Below, one piece after another: positions 7,210-15,978 of a stretch of DNA of 64,000 nt. Position 1 is the first letter of the stretch; each line of letters opens with the position of its first letter. The stretch is from Nocardia rosealba (GTDB taxonomy: Bacteria; Actinomycetota; Actinomycetes; Mycobacteriales; Mycobacteriaceae): NCBI RefSeq assembly GCF_020216065.1, contig NZ_JAIWNA010000001.1:818505-882504 (forward strand). Direction: 5' to 3'. Made by a program: the position numbers and the translations under genes. The notes below the pieces were generated by a model. It did not search any database, was not told where the DNA came from, and saw only the letters and a list, made by a program, of their open reading frames with translations.

Positions 7210-8346
7210 TCAGAGGTGGCGGGTGGTGTCGATGCCGAGCGACATCCCCGCCAGGCCGCGCTTGCGGATCGCGAGCTTGTCGGCGACGCCGCGCAGGGCG
7301 ACGGCAGCCGGATTCTCCGGATCGGAGAGCACGATCGGCGTACCCGCGTCGCCACCTTCGCGCAGGGCCTGCTCGATGGGGATCTGGCCGAGCAGCGGGA
7401 CGGTCGAGCCGACGGCGCGGGTGAGGCGGTCGGCGACCACCTGGCCGCCACCGGAACCGTAGAGCTCCATGCGTGAACCGTCGGGCAGGTCGAGCCAGGA
7501 CATGTTCTCGACGACGCCCGCGATCCGCTGACGGGTCTGCAGGGCGATGGCACCCGCGCGTTCGGCCACCTCGGCGGCGGCGATCTGCGGGGTGGTGACG
7601 ACGAGGATCTCGGCGCTCGGGATCAGCTGGGCGATGGAGATCGCCACGTCGCCGGTGCCGGGCGGCAAGTCGAGCAGCAGCACGTCCAGGTCGCCCCAGA
7701 ACACGTCGGCGAGGAACTGCTGCAGCGCGCGGTGCAGCATCGGACCGCGCCACACCACGGGCGTGTTGCCCTGGGTGAACTGGGCGATCGAGATCATCTT
7801 CACGTCATGGGCGACGGGCGGCATGATCATCCGCTCCACCTGGGTGGGCCGGGCGTCGGTGCCGAGCATGCGCGGGATGGAGTGACCGTAGATGTCGGCG
7901 TCGAGCACACCGACCGACAGGCCGCGTTCCGCGAGCGCGACGGCCAGGTTGGCGGTGACGCTGGACTTGCCGACGCCGCCCTTGCCGGAGGCCACCGCGT
8001 ACACGCGGGTGAGCGAGCCGGGCTGGGCGAAGGGGATCACCGGTTCGGCGGAGTCACCGCGCAGCGACTTGCGCAGTTCGGTGCGCTGTTCGTCGTTCAT
8101 CACGTCGAGGTCGACGGTCACCGCGCCGGCACCCGGCACGTCGGCGACGGCCTTGGTGACGCGCTGGATGATCTCGGTGCGCAGCGGGCAGCCCGAGGTG
8201 GTGAGGTACACCTCGACATGTACGTCACCGCTGTCGGCGATGGCGATGCTCTTGACCATGCCGAGCTCGGTGATCGGCTTGCGGATCTCCGGATCGTCGA
8301 CCTTCGCGAGCGCCGCCCGCACATCCGCTTCCGTAATCACTGCCAT
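7210..8346 (-). CDS. mrp: Iron-sulfur cluster carrier ATPase, Mrp/ApbC family
   Basis: 378 residues. An N-terminal MIP18/DUF59 domain (1-85, with SGCP at 51-54) fused to a P-loop ATPase: deviant Walker A GKGGVGKSS (121-129), then DADIYGHS and LLDLPPGTGD. Family members carry and deliver Fe-S clusters. The ATG at 8346 was preferred over an ATG seven codons upstream because a TAATAT -10 ends 7 nt before it and no ribosome site exists. Equivalent to Rv1229c by neighbourhood. Confidence 0.93.
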   Translation of the reverse strand: MAVITEADVRAALAKVDDPEIRKPITELGMVKSIAIADSGDVHVEVYLTTSGCPLRTEIIQRVTKAVADVPGAGAVTVDLDVMNDEQRTELRKSLRGDSAEPVIPFAQPGSLTRVYAVASGKGGVGKSSVTANLAVALAERGLSVGVLDADIYGHSIPRMLGTDARPTQVERMIMPPVAHDVKMISIAQFTQGNTPVVWRGPMLHRALQQFLADVFWGDLDVLLLDLPPGTGDVAISIAQLIPSAEILVVTTPQIAAAEVAERAGAIALQTRQRIAGVVENMSWLDLPDGSRMELYGSGGGQVVADRLTRAVGSTVPLLGQIPIEQALREGGDAGTPIVLSDPENPAAVALRGVADKLAIRKRGLAGMSLGIDTTRHL

Positions 8347-8353
8347 ATGTCCG

Positions 8354-8359
8354 ATATTA
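8354..8359 (-). promoter_or_regulatory. Leaderless -10 element (TAATAT) of mrp
   Basis: Minus-strand TAATAT, a near-consensus -10, ends 7 nt before the mrp ATG at 8346. No clear -35 is seen. Confidence 0.55.
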
Positions 8360-8397
8360 GGCTGCACCGGTTTCCCGGCCGGGTGTGGGGCGCGTGC

Positions 8398-9258
8398 TCA
8401 GTGGATGCGCGGGAGGTCTTGGGGCTTGGGGGCGAGGCCGCTGGAGTAGGAGCCCGACCATGCCATCACATTGGCGACGTAGGCCATGGAGTTGTTGTAG
8501 CGCAGGATCGCCTTGGACTGCTGGGACAGGTCGCGCATGTTCAGGCCGCCGTCGCAGAGGTACTTGCCCGCGGTGAGGGCGGCGTCGTAGAGGTTCTGCG
8601 GGTCGGCGATGCCGTCGGCATTGCCGTCGGCGGCGTAGCGCTCCCAGGTTTCGGGGAGGAACTGCATGGGGCCTATGGCGCGGTCGTAGCCGCCGATGCC
8701 GTCGAGGGTGCCGCCGTCGCTGTCGTGGATGACGTTGTTGCCCGACAGGCTGCCGTCGAGAACGGGACCGTAGACGGCCTTGATCGGGTTGCCGTCGGCG
8801 TCGGCTTTGCCGAAGGCGTGGGTGGATTCGACGCGGCCGATGCCCGCCAGCAGGGACCACGACATGCCGCAGTGCGGATTCTCCACGGCCAGTTGCTGTT
8901 CGGCGTTCTGGTAGGCGGCCACCGCGATGCCGGGGATACCGAGCGGCCCGGCGGGCAGATCGGAGGCGGCCCGATCACCGGGCAGCGCAACGGTTTTCAC
9001 CTCGGGGGTGGCCGACCGCGACTGCTTGGCCTCGGCGTGGACGACCTCGGCGACCTCGGCCTGCGGTGCGGCGGCGAACTCGGGGCCGGTCTCGGTGTCG
9101 ATCTCGGGCAGATCGTGCTCCACGGCCGCCATTTCGGCGGTGGTCGTGTCGGTGGCGGCGGCGGTGACGGCCACGAGTCCGGCCGGAACCAAGCCGGTGA
9201 GCGCGATGATCGAACTACGTCGAACCGTCGTTGCAGGCTGTTTACGATGACGACCCAT
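8398..9258 (-). CDS. Secreted lytic murein transglycosylase (Rv1230c-like)
   Basis: 286 residues. Arg-rich start and hydrophobic segment (14-34) act as signal sequence or anchor, then an Ala/Glu-rich spacer, then a MltB/SLT-like lysozyme-fold domain (105-286) with the likely catalytic Glu144 in GIGRVESTHA and the conserved AIGPMQFLPETW and RYNNSMAYVANVM blocks. It would cleave peptidoglycan glycan strands outside the membrane. A paralog lies 66 bp upstream. The ATG at 9258 has a TAATCT -10 at leaderless distance, so it can be transcribed alone. Confidence 0.9.
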   Translation of the reverse strand: MGRHRKQPATTVRRSSIIALTGLVPAGLVAVTAAATDTTTAEMAAVEHDLPEIDTETGPEFAAAPQAEVAEVVHAEAKQSRSATPEVKTVALPGDRAASDLPAGPLGIPGIAVAAYQNAEQQLAVENPHCGMSWSLLAGIGRVESTHAFGKADADGNPIKAVYGPVLDGSLSGNNVIHDSDGGTLDGIGGYDRAIGPMQFLPETWERYAADGNADGIADPQNLYDAALTAGKYLCDGGLNMRDLSQQSKAILRYNNSMAYVANVMAWSGSYSSGLAPKPQDLPRIH

Positions 9259-9264
9259 GAGCCG

Positions 9265-9270
9265 AGATTA
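9265..9270 (-). promoter_or_regulatory. Leaderless -10 element (TAATCT) of the first transglycosylase
   Basis: Minus-strand TAATCT ends 6 nt before the ATG at 9258; no ribosome site between. Confidence 0.45.
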
Positions 9271-9324
9271 CCGCACCCGAGACCTTTTTGTTACCCCTCC
9301 GTGATCTGAATTTCGGTTTGATTT

Positions 9325-10722
9325 CTAGGGGGCCGGCGGAGCGGGCGGCAGCGGGATAACGATGTTGAACGGCAACGTGATTCCGGGCTGCGGCGCCGGT
9401 GCCGGAGCGGCGGGCGGCGCGGGCTCCTCGGTGGGGGCGATACCCGGCTCCGGAGTCTTCTCCAGAGTAGGTGCAGGTGCAGGTGCCGGTGTCTCGGCGG
9501 GCGCGGGCTGTTCCGCGGGTGTGCACGCCGCCTGGTCGGTGCGCTCACCGGGCTGCGGGGGAGCGGCGGCCGGATCCTGCGGTGCCGGATTCTGTTGCAC
9601 CTCAGCACCGAACGTCTGCGGTGCGGGCGCGATGGGGTCGGGCATCTGCGCGGGCAGCGGCTCGTTCACACACACCTCGGGCGCGGGTGCGACCGGCGCT
9701 GGGCAGAAGATGCCGCAGGGAATCGGTGGCAAGCCGGGCAGCGTGATCATCACCTGGGTCGGCGTGGTGACCTTCGGTGTGTTGGGCGGCAATTGGTTCG
9801 TCGTCGACGGTGGCGCCGCCGTGACGGGTGTGTCGGCCGCGAGCACGTTCGGCGCGACGGTCGGCGCGCTGCCCGGCGGCACGATGTCGGGCGAGATCGA
9901 CACCTGGCTCGGCGCACCGCCGGTGCGGTAGGCCGCCGACCAGCTGAGCACATTGGCCGCGTACGACATCGAGTTGTTGTAGCGCAGGACGGCACGCAGT
10001 TCCTGGGCCGCGTCGCGCAGGTTCAGCCCGCCGGAACACAGGTACTTGGCCGCGCCGAGGGCGGCGTCGAAGACATTGTGCGGGTCGGCCGCGCCGTCGC
10101 CGTTGCCGTCGGCCGAGTAGTGCGCCCAGGTGCTCGGCAGGAACTGCATGGGTCCGACGGCGCGGACGAAGCCGCCGTCGGCCTCCTTGATGATCTCGTT
10201 ACCCGGCAGGGTGCCGTCGAGCGCGGGTCCGAAGATGGGGGTGGTCGTGGTGCCCGCGGCGTCGGTGCGACCGCTGCTGGCGTGCCCGGATTCGATGCGC
10301 CCGATGCCGGCGAGCAGGTTCCAGGTGAGTCCGCAGCCGGGCTGCGCGGTCTGCATGGCCAGTTCGGCATTGCGGTAGGCGGCGAGCACGATCTCGGGAA
10401 TGCCGAGCGTGCCGCTGCCGGGTGGTAGTGAAATCGATTGCAGTGGCACGGTTCCGGCGAAGGGGGCGAGGCTGTTGGCCGAGGGGCTCAGGGCGCGGAG
10501 TTTGCGTGGCGCCTCCTGGGTCACCGGTAGCAGGCCGACGATTTCGGACGGATCGCTCTCGGGTTTGTGGTCGGTGGTGCTCTTGTTCGCGGCGAGCAGG
10601 GCCTCCGGCGCGCTCGGCGCGGTGCTCGGGTTCGACGAGTGCGCGGCCGACCCCGACGCGACGAGTCCCGCGACGACAAGGGCCGACATAGTTATCGGAG
10701 CAGAGATTCGCATTGCGGCCAC
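9325..10722 (-). CDS. Second lytic transglycosylase with Pro/Ala-rich C-terminal tail
   Basis: 465 residues. A signal-like N-terminus (1-27), then the same domain as its neighbour (about 105-290, catalytic Glu144 in GIGRIESGHAS, AVGPMQFLPSTW, RYNNSMSYAANVL). Unlike the neighbour it continues for about 170 residues of Pro/Ala/Thr-rich sequence with a few Cys (GIFCPAP and VCVNEP), probably wall-spanning. The GTG at 10722 has AAAGG upstream. Tandem duplication followed by tail gain or loss is the simplest reading. Confidence 0.88.
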   Translation of the reverse strand: MAAMRISAPITMSALVVAGLVASGSAAHSSNPSTAPSAPEALLAANKSTTDHKPESDPSEIVGLLPVTQEAPRKLRALSPSANSLAPFAGTVPLQSISLPPGSGTLGIPEIVLAAYRNAELAMQTAQPGCGLTWNLLAGIGRIESGHASSGRTDAAGTTTTPIFGPALDGTLPGNEIIKEADGGFVRAVGPMQFLPSTWAHYSADGNGDGAADPHNVFDAALGAAKYLCSGGLNLRDAAQELRAVLRYNNSMSYAANVLSWSAAYRTGGAPSQVSISPDIVPPGSAPTVAPNVLAADTPVTAAPPSTTNQLPPNTPKVTTPTQVMITLPGLPPIPCGIFCPAPVAPAPEVCVNEPLPAQMPDPIAPAPQTFGAEVQQNPAPQDPAAAPPQPGERTDQAACTPAEQPAPAETPAPAPAPTLEKTPEPGIAPTEEPAPPAAPAPAPQPGITLPFNIVIPLPPAPPAP

Positions 10723-10831
10723 ACCAACCCTTTACGTCGAAGCAGCGGCGCCGCAGAGTCCCCCCTCCGGCCCGCCCGGAACAACGTGATCCAGGTTACC
10801 CATCGGTCAGGTACTTACAGAGCATTTCCGG

Positions 10832-11395
10832 TTACTCATCTGGAGCACCAGGCGAAACCGGGGGCGAAGACGGCGTTTGACCGGAGGTTTTCTTGCGGGC
10901 GCCTTTTCGCTTCGCCTCCGTCTTCGGCGCGCCGTCGAGCATTTCCTTGATCTCTTCCAATTCGCGCCGGAGGTAGTCGCGGGTGGCGACATCGCCGACG
11001 GCCAGGCGAAGCGCCGCCAGCTCACGGGCGAGGAACTCGGTGTCGGCCTTGGTCTGCGCGGCCCGGGTGCGGTCCTCCTCGAGCGAGACCTTGTCGCGAT
11101 TGTCCTGCCGGTTCTGGGCGAGCAGGATCAGCGGCGCCGCGTAGGCCGCCTGGGTGGAGAAGGCCAGGTTGAGCAGGATGAACGGGTACGGGTCCCAGCG
11201 CAGCGCCACCACGAAGACATTGAGCAGGATCCAGACGATGACGATGATGGTCTGGATCGCCAGATAACGCCCGGTGCCGAGGAACCGGGCAACCCGCTCG
11301 CTGCTGCGCGCGAACGCCTCGGAGTCCCAGTCGAAACGCAGCCGGGTACCGCCCGGTGTCTCCAGCCGCTGCCGGGCCAGGTTCTTCTCGCTCAC
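10832..11395 (-). CDS. DUF1003 membrane protein
   Basis: 187 residues. Two closely spaced transmembrane helices (about 44-64 and 72-95) with the family's FLNLAFS/QAAYAAPLILLAQNRQ pattern (here ILLNLAFSTQAAYAAPLILL), then a coiled coil (about 100-160) and a Lys/Ser/Pro-rich tail. GTG start with AAAGGA upstream. It follows the MgtE-N/CBS gene by 46 bp on the same strand and is probably co-transcribed, as Rv1231c and Rv1232c are. No assigned function. Confidence 0.87.
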   Translation of the reverse strand: MSEKNLARQRLETPGGTRLRFDWDSEAFARSSERVARFLGTGRYLAIQTIIVIVWILLNVFVVALRWDPYPFILLNLAFSTQAAYAAPLILLAQNRQDNRDKVSLEEDRTRAAQTKADTEFLARELAALRLAVGDVATRDYLRRELEEIKEMLDGAPKTEAKRKGARKKTSGQTPSSPPVSPGAPDE

Positions 11396-11441
11396 GCGTG
11401 TCCTTTCGGCTGCTCCGCTGATGCCTCGAGGCGCTGACCTC

Positions 11442-12755
11442 TCATGCCGGTTTCCCGTCGGTGTCGATCGGTGTCGGCTCGGTCTGTTCGAGCGGTGGAG
11501 TCTCCTCTTCGCGCCAGTCCTCGGGCAGCAGATGGTCGAGCACGTCGTCGACGGTGACCGCGCCGAGCAGGTGGTTCTCGTCGTCGATCACCGGCCCGCA
11601 GACCAGGTTGTAGGTGGCGAAGTAGCGGGTGACGGCCGAGAGCGGCAGTTCGGGGGTCAGAGCGGCCAGGTCGGTGTCGACCATGCCGCCCACCAGGTGC
11701 GCGGGCGGCTCGCGCAACAGGTGCTGGATGTGCACGCAGCCCAGGTAGTTACCGGTCGGGGTGGCCGTGGGCGGCCGGACGACGAAGACCATCGAGGCCA
11801 GGGCGGGGGTGAGGTCGGGATCGCGGACGCGGGCCAGCGCCTCGGCGACCGTGGTCGACGGACTGAGGACGACCGGTTTGGTGGTCATCAGGCCACCCGC
11901 GGTGTCGGGGGAGTGGGCGAGCAATCTGCGCACCGGTTCGGACTCCTCCGGGTCCATCAGGGCGAGCAGCGATTCGGCTTCGCTCTCGGGCAGTTCGCCG
12001 AGCAGGTCGGCCGCGTCGTCGGGGTCCATGGCCTCGAGCACATCGGCGGCCCGCCGGACCTCGAGGTGGCCGAGCAGGTCGACCTGGTCGTCGTCGGGCA
12101 GTTCCTGCACCACATCGGCGAGGCGTTCGTCGTCGAGGGCGATCGCCACTTCCACGCGGCGCTTCTCGGGCAGCTCGCGCAACCGGTTGGCCACGTCGGC
12201 GGCGCGCAGTCCTTCGAATTGGGCGAGCAGCGCGGTGACATCCTGGCCCGGCCTGCCGACGGCGGCCGGTGTCAGGCCGCTCACCGACGACCAGTCGACC
12301 ACATGCACCGTCCGCCTGCGCCCGATCCGCCGGTGCCCGCGCACCGCGATCCGGCCGACCACCCAGTCCCGGGTGCGGGTCTGCTCGATGCCCAGATCGG
12401 CGACGAACACGTCCACGTCCTCGAGATCGGGTAGGTCCGGGTCGTGCACGTGCACCCGGGTGTCGACGATCTGGGCCAGCGCGAGCAATTCGCCCGCACG
12501 CTGGGCGAACCGGCGCAGGCTCACGGTTCCGGTATTGAGCGTCACCACGCCCGGCTCGATCGCGGTGACCCGCAGCATCGGCACGAAAATCCTTCGGCGC
12601 GTGGGCAACTCGACGACCAGGCCGTGCACGCGCGGCGGTTGCCGCCCGAACCGGACGGCGACGACCGCGTCCCGGACCCGGCCGATAGACTCCCCGTCCG
12701 GACCCAGCACTGTCAGGCCGGCGAGCCGGGCGACGTACACCCTGGTGGTTGCCAT
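11442..12755 (-). CDS. MgtE N-domain and CBS protein without the membrane channel (Rv1232c-like)
   Basis: 437 residues. A PRC-barrel-like start (about 5-70), an MgtE intracellular superhelical N domain (about 175-290, with repeated ELP and DDAADLL motifs) and a CBS pair (about 290-420). The five-helix Mg2+ channel of true MgtE is missing. It may sense Mg2+ or nucleotides and control a partner; the neighbouring DUF1003 membrane protein and CorA downstream are obvious candidates, but this is inference. The ATG at 12755 has TAGCCT 6 nt upstream. Confidence 0.88.
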   Translation of the reverse strand: MATTRVYVARLAGLTVLGPDGESIGRVRDAVVAVRFGRQPPRVHGLVVELPTRRRIFVPMLRVTAIEPGVVTLNTGTVSLRRFAQRAGELLALAQIVDTRVHVHDPDLPDLEDVDVFVADLGIEQTRTRDWVVGRIAVRGHRRIGRRRTVHVVDWSSVSGLTPAAVGRPGQDVTALLAQFEGLRAADVANRLRELPEKRRVEVAIALDDERLADVVQELPDDDQVDLLGHLEVRRAADVLEAMDPDDAADLLGELPESEAESLLALMDPEESEPVRRLLAHSPDTAGGLMTTKPVVLSPSTTVAEALARVRDPDLTPALASMVFVVRPPTATPTGNYLGCVHIQHLLREPPAHLVGGMVDTDLAALTPELPLSAVTRYFATYNLVCGPVIDDENHLLGAVTVDDVLDHLLPEDWREEETPPLEQTEPTPIDTDGKPA

Positions 12756-12761
12756 GACCTC

Positions 12762-12767
12762 AGGCTA
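12762..12767 (-). promoter_or_regulatory. Leaderless -10 element (TAGCCT) of the MgtE-N/CBS gene
   Basis: Minus-strand TAGCCT ends 6 nt before the ATG at 12755. The divergent CoA-ester lyase starts 33 bp from that ATG, so the control regions overlap. Confidence 0.45.
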
Positions 12768-12787
12768 GTAGTAAGGAGCGTGCTCCC

Positions 12788-13744
12788 ATGAAGCCCCGCC
12801 GTTCGGTGCTCGCCGTGCCAGGCAGTAGCCAGAAGATGATCCACAAGGCGATGGGACTGCCGGTCGACGAGGTCTTCCTCGATCTGGAGGACGCGGTGGC
12901 GCCCGAGGCGAAGGTGTCGGCGCGCGCCAATATCGTGGCCGCCCTGCACGAACCGGGCTGGGGCGAGCAGCTGCGGGTGGTCCGGGTCAACGACTGGACG
13001 ACCGAATGGACCTACGCCGACGTCATCACGGTGGTGGAGGGCGCGGGCCGTGAGCTCGACGCGATCCTGCTGCCCAAGGTCACCGACGCGGGCCAGGTGC
13101 GGGCGCTGGATCTGCTGCTGACCCAGCTGGAGAAGGTGTGCGGGCTCGAGGTCGGGCGCATCGGCATCGAACCGCAGCTCGAAAACGCCATGGGGTTGCG
13201 CAATATCGACGAGATCGCCACCGCCAGCCCCCGTGTGCAGGCCCTGGTCTTCGGTCCCGCCGATTTCATGGCGAGCCTGAATATGCGCACCCTCGTCGTC
13301 GGCGAACAGCCGCCCGGCTACGACACCGGCGATGCCTACCACCACGTCCTGATGACCATCCTGCTCACCGCCCGCGCCCACGGCCTGCAGGCCATCGACG
13401 GCCCCTACCTGCAGGTTCGCGATGTGGACGGCTTCCGCCGGGCCGCCGCGCGCACCGCCGCGCTCGGCTTCGACGGCAAATGGGTGCTGCACCCGGACCA
13501 GATCGACGCCGCCAACGAGATCTTCAGCCCGCGCCAGGAGGACTACGACCGCGCCGAATTGATCCTCGAGGCCTACGCCTTCCACACCTCGACCGCCGGC
13601 GGTGCTCGTGGCGCGGTGATGCTCGGCAATGAGATGATCGACGAGGCCTCCGCCAAGATGGCACAGGTCATAGCCGAGAAGGGCCGCGCCGCCGGAATGA
13701 GCAGGACCACCCGTTTCACTCCGCCACAACCCGGCCAGGAATAG
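12788..13744 (+). CDS. CoA-ester lyase, HpcH/HpaI-CitE family
   Basis: 318 residues. The TIM-barrel lyase fold is marked by RSVLAVPGSSQKM, the metal-binding VFLDLEDAVAP, an Arg-Val-Asn in the CoA region, and GIEPQLENAMGL with the second acidic ligand. Family members cleave citryl-, malyl- or methylmalyl-CoA. The acyl substrate cannot be read from sequence. ATG with AAGGAG 9 nt upstream. The next gene follows after 12 bp and may be co-transcribed. Confidence 0.88.
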   Translation: MKPRRSVLAVPGSSQKMIHKAMGLPVDEVFLDLEDAVAPEAKVSARANIVAALHEPGWGEQLRVVRVNDWTTEWTYADVITVVEGAGRELDAILLPKVTDAGQVRALDLLLTQLEKVCGLEVGRIGIEPQLENAMGLRNIDEIATASPRVQALVFGPADFMASLNMRTLVVGEQPPGYDTGDAYHHVLMTILLTARAHGLQAIDGPYLQVRDVDGFRRAAARTAALGFDGKWVLHPDQIDAANEIFSPRQEDYDRAELILEAYAFHTSTAGGARGAVMLGNEMIDEASAKMAQVIAEKGRAAGMSRTTRFTPPQPGQE

Positions 13745-13756
13745 CAGAATGGGACT

Positions 13757-14251
13757 ATGACGAATCCCTTGGGCAACTCGAACCGCGGGCGGCAGGCGTT
13801 GCCGACGCCGCCGTCGGGCTGGCCGGTCGGGTCGTATCCGACCTACGCCGAGGCGCAGCGCGCGGTCGATTACCTGGCCGACAACCAGTTCCCGGTGCAG
13901 GACGTGACCATCGTCGGCGTCGACCTGATGCAGGTGGAGCGGGTGCTGTACCGGCTCACCTGGGGCAAGGTCATCGGCGGTGGGGTGGTGTCGGGCGCCT
14001 GGCTCGGCCTGTTCCTCGGCCTGCTGCTGAGCCTGTTCACCACCACCGGTGGGGCGCTCGGTCCGTTGGTCGTCGGTCTGCTCGGCGGCATCGTGTTCGG
14101 TGTCATCACCACGTCCATTCCCTACGCGGCGACCAAGGGTCAGCGCGATTTCGCGTCGACCATGCAGCTGGTCGCCGGTCGCTACGACGTGCTGTGCGAC
14201 CCGAAGACCGCCGAACGCGCCCGCGACATGCTGGCCCGATTGGCGCTGTGA
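13757..14251 (+). CDS. General stress protein 17M-like membrane protein (Rv1234-like)
   Basis: 164 residues. A hydrophilic N-terminal domain starting with GSYPTYAEAQRAVDYLADNQF (about 25-60), then two glycine-rich transmembrane segments (about 72-97 and 98-120) forming a hairpin, then a short cytoplasmic tail. This matches the general-stress-protein 17M-type family found as Rv1234. Function unknown. Same strand and close spacing to the CoA-ester lyase. Confidence 0.85.
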   Translation: MTNPLGNSNRGRQALPTPPSGWPVGSYPTYAEAQRAVDYLADNQFPVQDVTIVGVDLMQVERVLYRLTWGKVIGGGVVSGAWLGLFLGLLLSLFTTTGGALGPLVVGLLGGIVFGVITTSIPYAATKGQRDFASTMQLVAGRYDVLCDPKTAERARDMLARLAL

Positions 14252-14255
14252 CGCA

Positions 14256-14837
14256 ATGGATGTGGTGAATTCGGTCCGCACCGCGGTGCTGGACCACTAC
14301 GAGGTCGAGCGTGCCGGTGTGGACTCCGCGTCGGTGACGTTCCTCGGGCTGGAACCGATCGAGATCCTGCGCATCCCCGGTGACGGTGTGGTGCACTACG
14401 CGACGCTCGGCGGCTCGCGTCATCCGATGGGCGACCCGGCCGACCTGCTCGCCGATCCGGTCCGTGGCCCCCGCGCCGAACTCGTGCTCACCCTGCTGGC
14501 CGCCGCCGGGCCGCAGGCGGGCCTGGTTCGTTCACTCGGCGTGCTCGTGGCCACGCCGTCGGTGGAAGGCGTTGTGCTGCAAGCCGACGCGCTGCTCGAT
14601 CTCGGTGAACCGTTGTGGCACAACGGGCCTTTCACCGCGGTGCTGCTCGGCGAGAGCGAGGTGCCCGAGATCGTGCTGCCCGAACCGGCCGAACCGGTGC
14701 GCTACCTCAGCGTCACCCCGGTGACCGCCACTGAGGCCGCCTGGGTGCGGGTGCGCGGCGCGCAGGCATTGCGGGACGCGTGGGCCGAGGCGGGTATCGA
14801 CGTACGCGATCCCGGTCGCGGTGCGGTGAATCTCTAG
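14256..14837 (+). CDS. Suppressor-of-fused (SUFU) domain protein
   Basis: 193 residues from the ATG at 14256, 4 nt after the previous stop. The middle carries the bacterial SUFU-like pattern: YATLGGSRHPMGDP, RAELVLTL, and a Phe-Thr-Ala-Val-Leu-Leu strand before the C-terminal Val-Thr-Ala-Thr-Glu block. Bacterial SUFU proteins are often found with immunity proteins or as stand-alone genes; no toxin lies next to this one. Its TAG overlaps the convergent corA TAG inside CTAG. Confidence 0.8.
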   Translation: MDVVNSVRTAVLDHYEVERAGVDSASVTFLGLEPIEILRIPGDGVVHYATLGGSRHPMGDPADLLADPVRGPRAELVLTLLAAAGPQAGLVRSLGVLVATPSVEGVVLQADALLDLGEPLWHNGPFTAVLLGESEVPEIVLPEPAEPVRYLSVTPVTATEAAWVRVRGAQALRDAWAEAGIDVRDPGRGAVNL

Positions 14838-15913
14838 AGCCACTTGTTGCGGCGGAAACTGCGGAACAGCAACGCGCACAACACGGCCATCAGCGCGACC
14901 ACCGCCGGATAAGCCCACCGCTGGTGCAGTTCCCACATGTAGTCGAAGTTCATGCCGTACACGCCGGCGATCATGGTCGGCACCGCCGCCATGGCCGCAT
15001 ACGCCGAGATCTTGCGCATATCGGTGTTCTGCTGAACGCTGATCTTGGCCAGCGCCGCGTTCACCAGGCTGCTCAGCGCCTCGTCGAAGTAGGCGATCTG
15101 TTCGTTGACGCTGACATGGTGGTCGGCCACGTCGCGCATGTAGCGCCGGAATTCGGTCGGTACCGGCAGGTCCTGGTTGTTCACCAACCGCTCGAGCGGA
15201 ACGCCCAGCGGTGACACCGCCCGACGCAGCTCGACGACCTCGCGTTTGAGCTGGTAGATCGATTCGATGCCCACCTTGGAGTTCGGCGTGAACACCGCCT
15301 CCTCCATCTCGTTGACGTCCTCCTCGATGGATTCGGTTGTCTCCACGTAGGAATCGACCACGTGATCGGCCACGGCGTGCAGCACCGAGGGCGGACCCAT
15401 CCGCAGCTGATCGGGATGACCCTCGAGTGCCCTTCGCACGCCCGACAGGCCGGTGTGTTCGCCGTGGCGAACGGTGATCGCGAAATGCGGGCCGGTGAAG
15501 ACCATGATGTCGCCGGTCTCCACGATCTCGCTGATGGCGTGCATATCGTGTTCCACGTAGCTGACCGTGCGCATCACCAGGAACAGCGTGTCGTCGTAGC
15601 GTTCCAGCTTGGGGCGCTGACGGCCGACCACGGCGTCCTCGACGGCCAGCGGATGCAGCCCGAAGATCTCGGCGATGTCGTTCATCTGCGTCTCGTCGGG
15701 ATCGTGCAGGCCGACCCAGACGAAGCCCGAGTCGGTGCCGCGCGCCTCCGCCAGCGCCTGCTGCGGGGTGAAGCGGCCGGGTAACCGCTTGCCGTCGACG
15801 TACACACCGCAGTCGACGATGGCACGCGCGGTCGGCACCGGTACCCGTGGCCGCGCGGTCGTCGCGGCACGACCCGTCTTGTGAAAGTTCGGCAGTGACG
15901 GGAAGGAAGGCAC
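14834..15913 (-). CDS. corA: Magnesium/cobalt channel CorA
   Basis: 359 residues. A large cytoplasmic N-terminal domain and long helix, then two C-terminal transmembrane helices with the ion-selective YGMNF signature between them (about residues 322-326) and a basic C-terminus (RRNKWL). Forms a homopentameric Mg2+ uptake channel. GTG start at 15913 with TAACAT 6 nt upstream. Corresponds to Rv1239c by neighbourhood. Confidence 0.94.
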   Translation of the reverse strand: MPSFPSLPNFHKTGRAATTARPRVPVPTARAIVDCGVYVDGKRLPGRFTPQQALAEARGTDSGFVWVGLHDPDETQMNDIAEIFGLHPLAVEDAVVGRQRPKLERYDDTLFLVMRTVSYVEHDMHAISEIVETGDIMVFTGPHFAITVRHGEHTGLSGVRRALEGHPDQLRMGPPSVLHAVADHVVDSYVETTESIEEDVNEMEEAVFTPNSKVGIESIYQLKREVVELRRAVSPLGVPLERLVNNQDLPVPTEFRRYMRDVADHHVSVNEQIAYFDEALSSLVNAALAKISVQQNTDMRKISAYAAMAAVPTMIAGVYGMNFDYMWELHQRWAYPAVVALMAVLCALLFRSFRRNKWL

Positions 15914-15919
15914 ATCCGG

Positions 15920-15925
15920 ATGTTA
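15920..15925 (-). promoter_or_regulatory. Leaderless -10 element (TAACAT) of corA
   Basis: Minus-strand TAACAT ends 6 nt before the corA GTG at 15913. Confidence 0.45.
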
Positions 15926-15978
15926 CGGGCAGGTCGACGACCGCACACCGGCCGACACCGCACTGTAAGACTGAGTGT

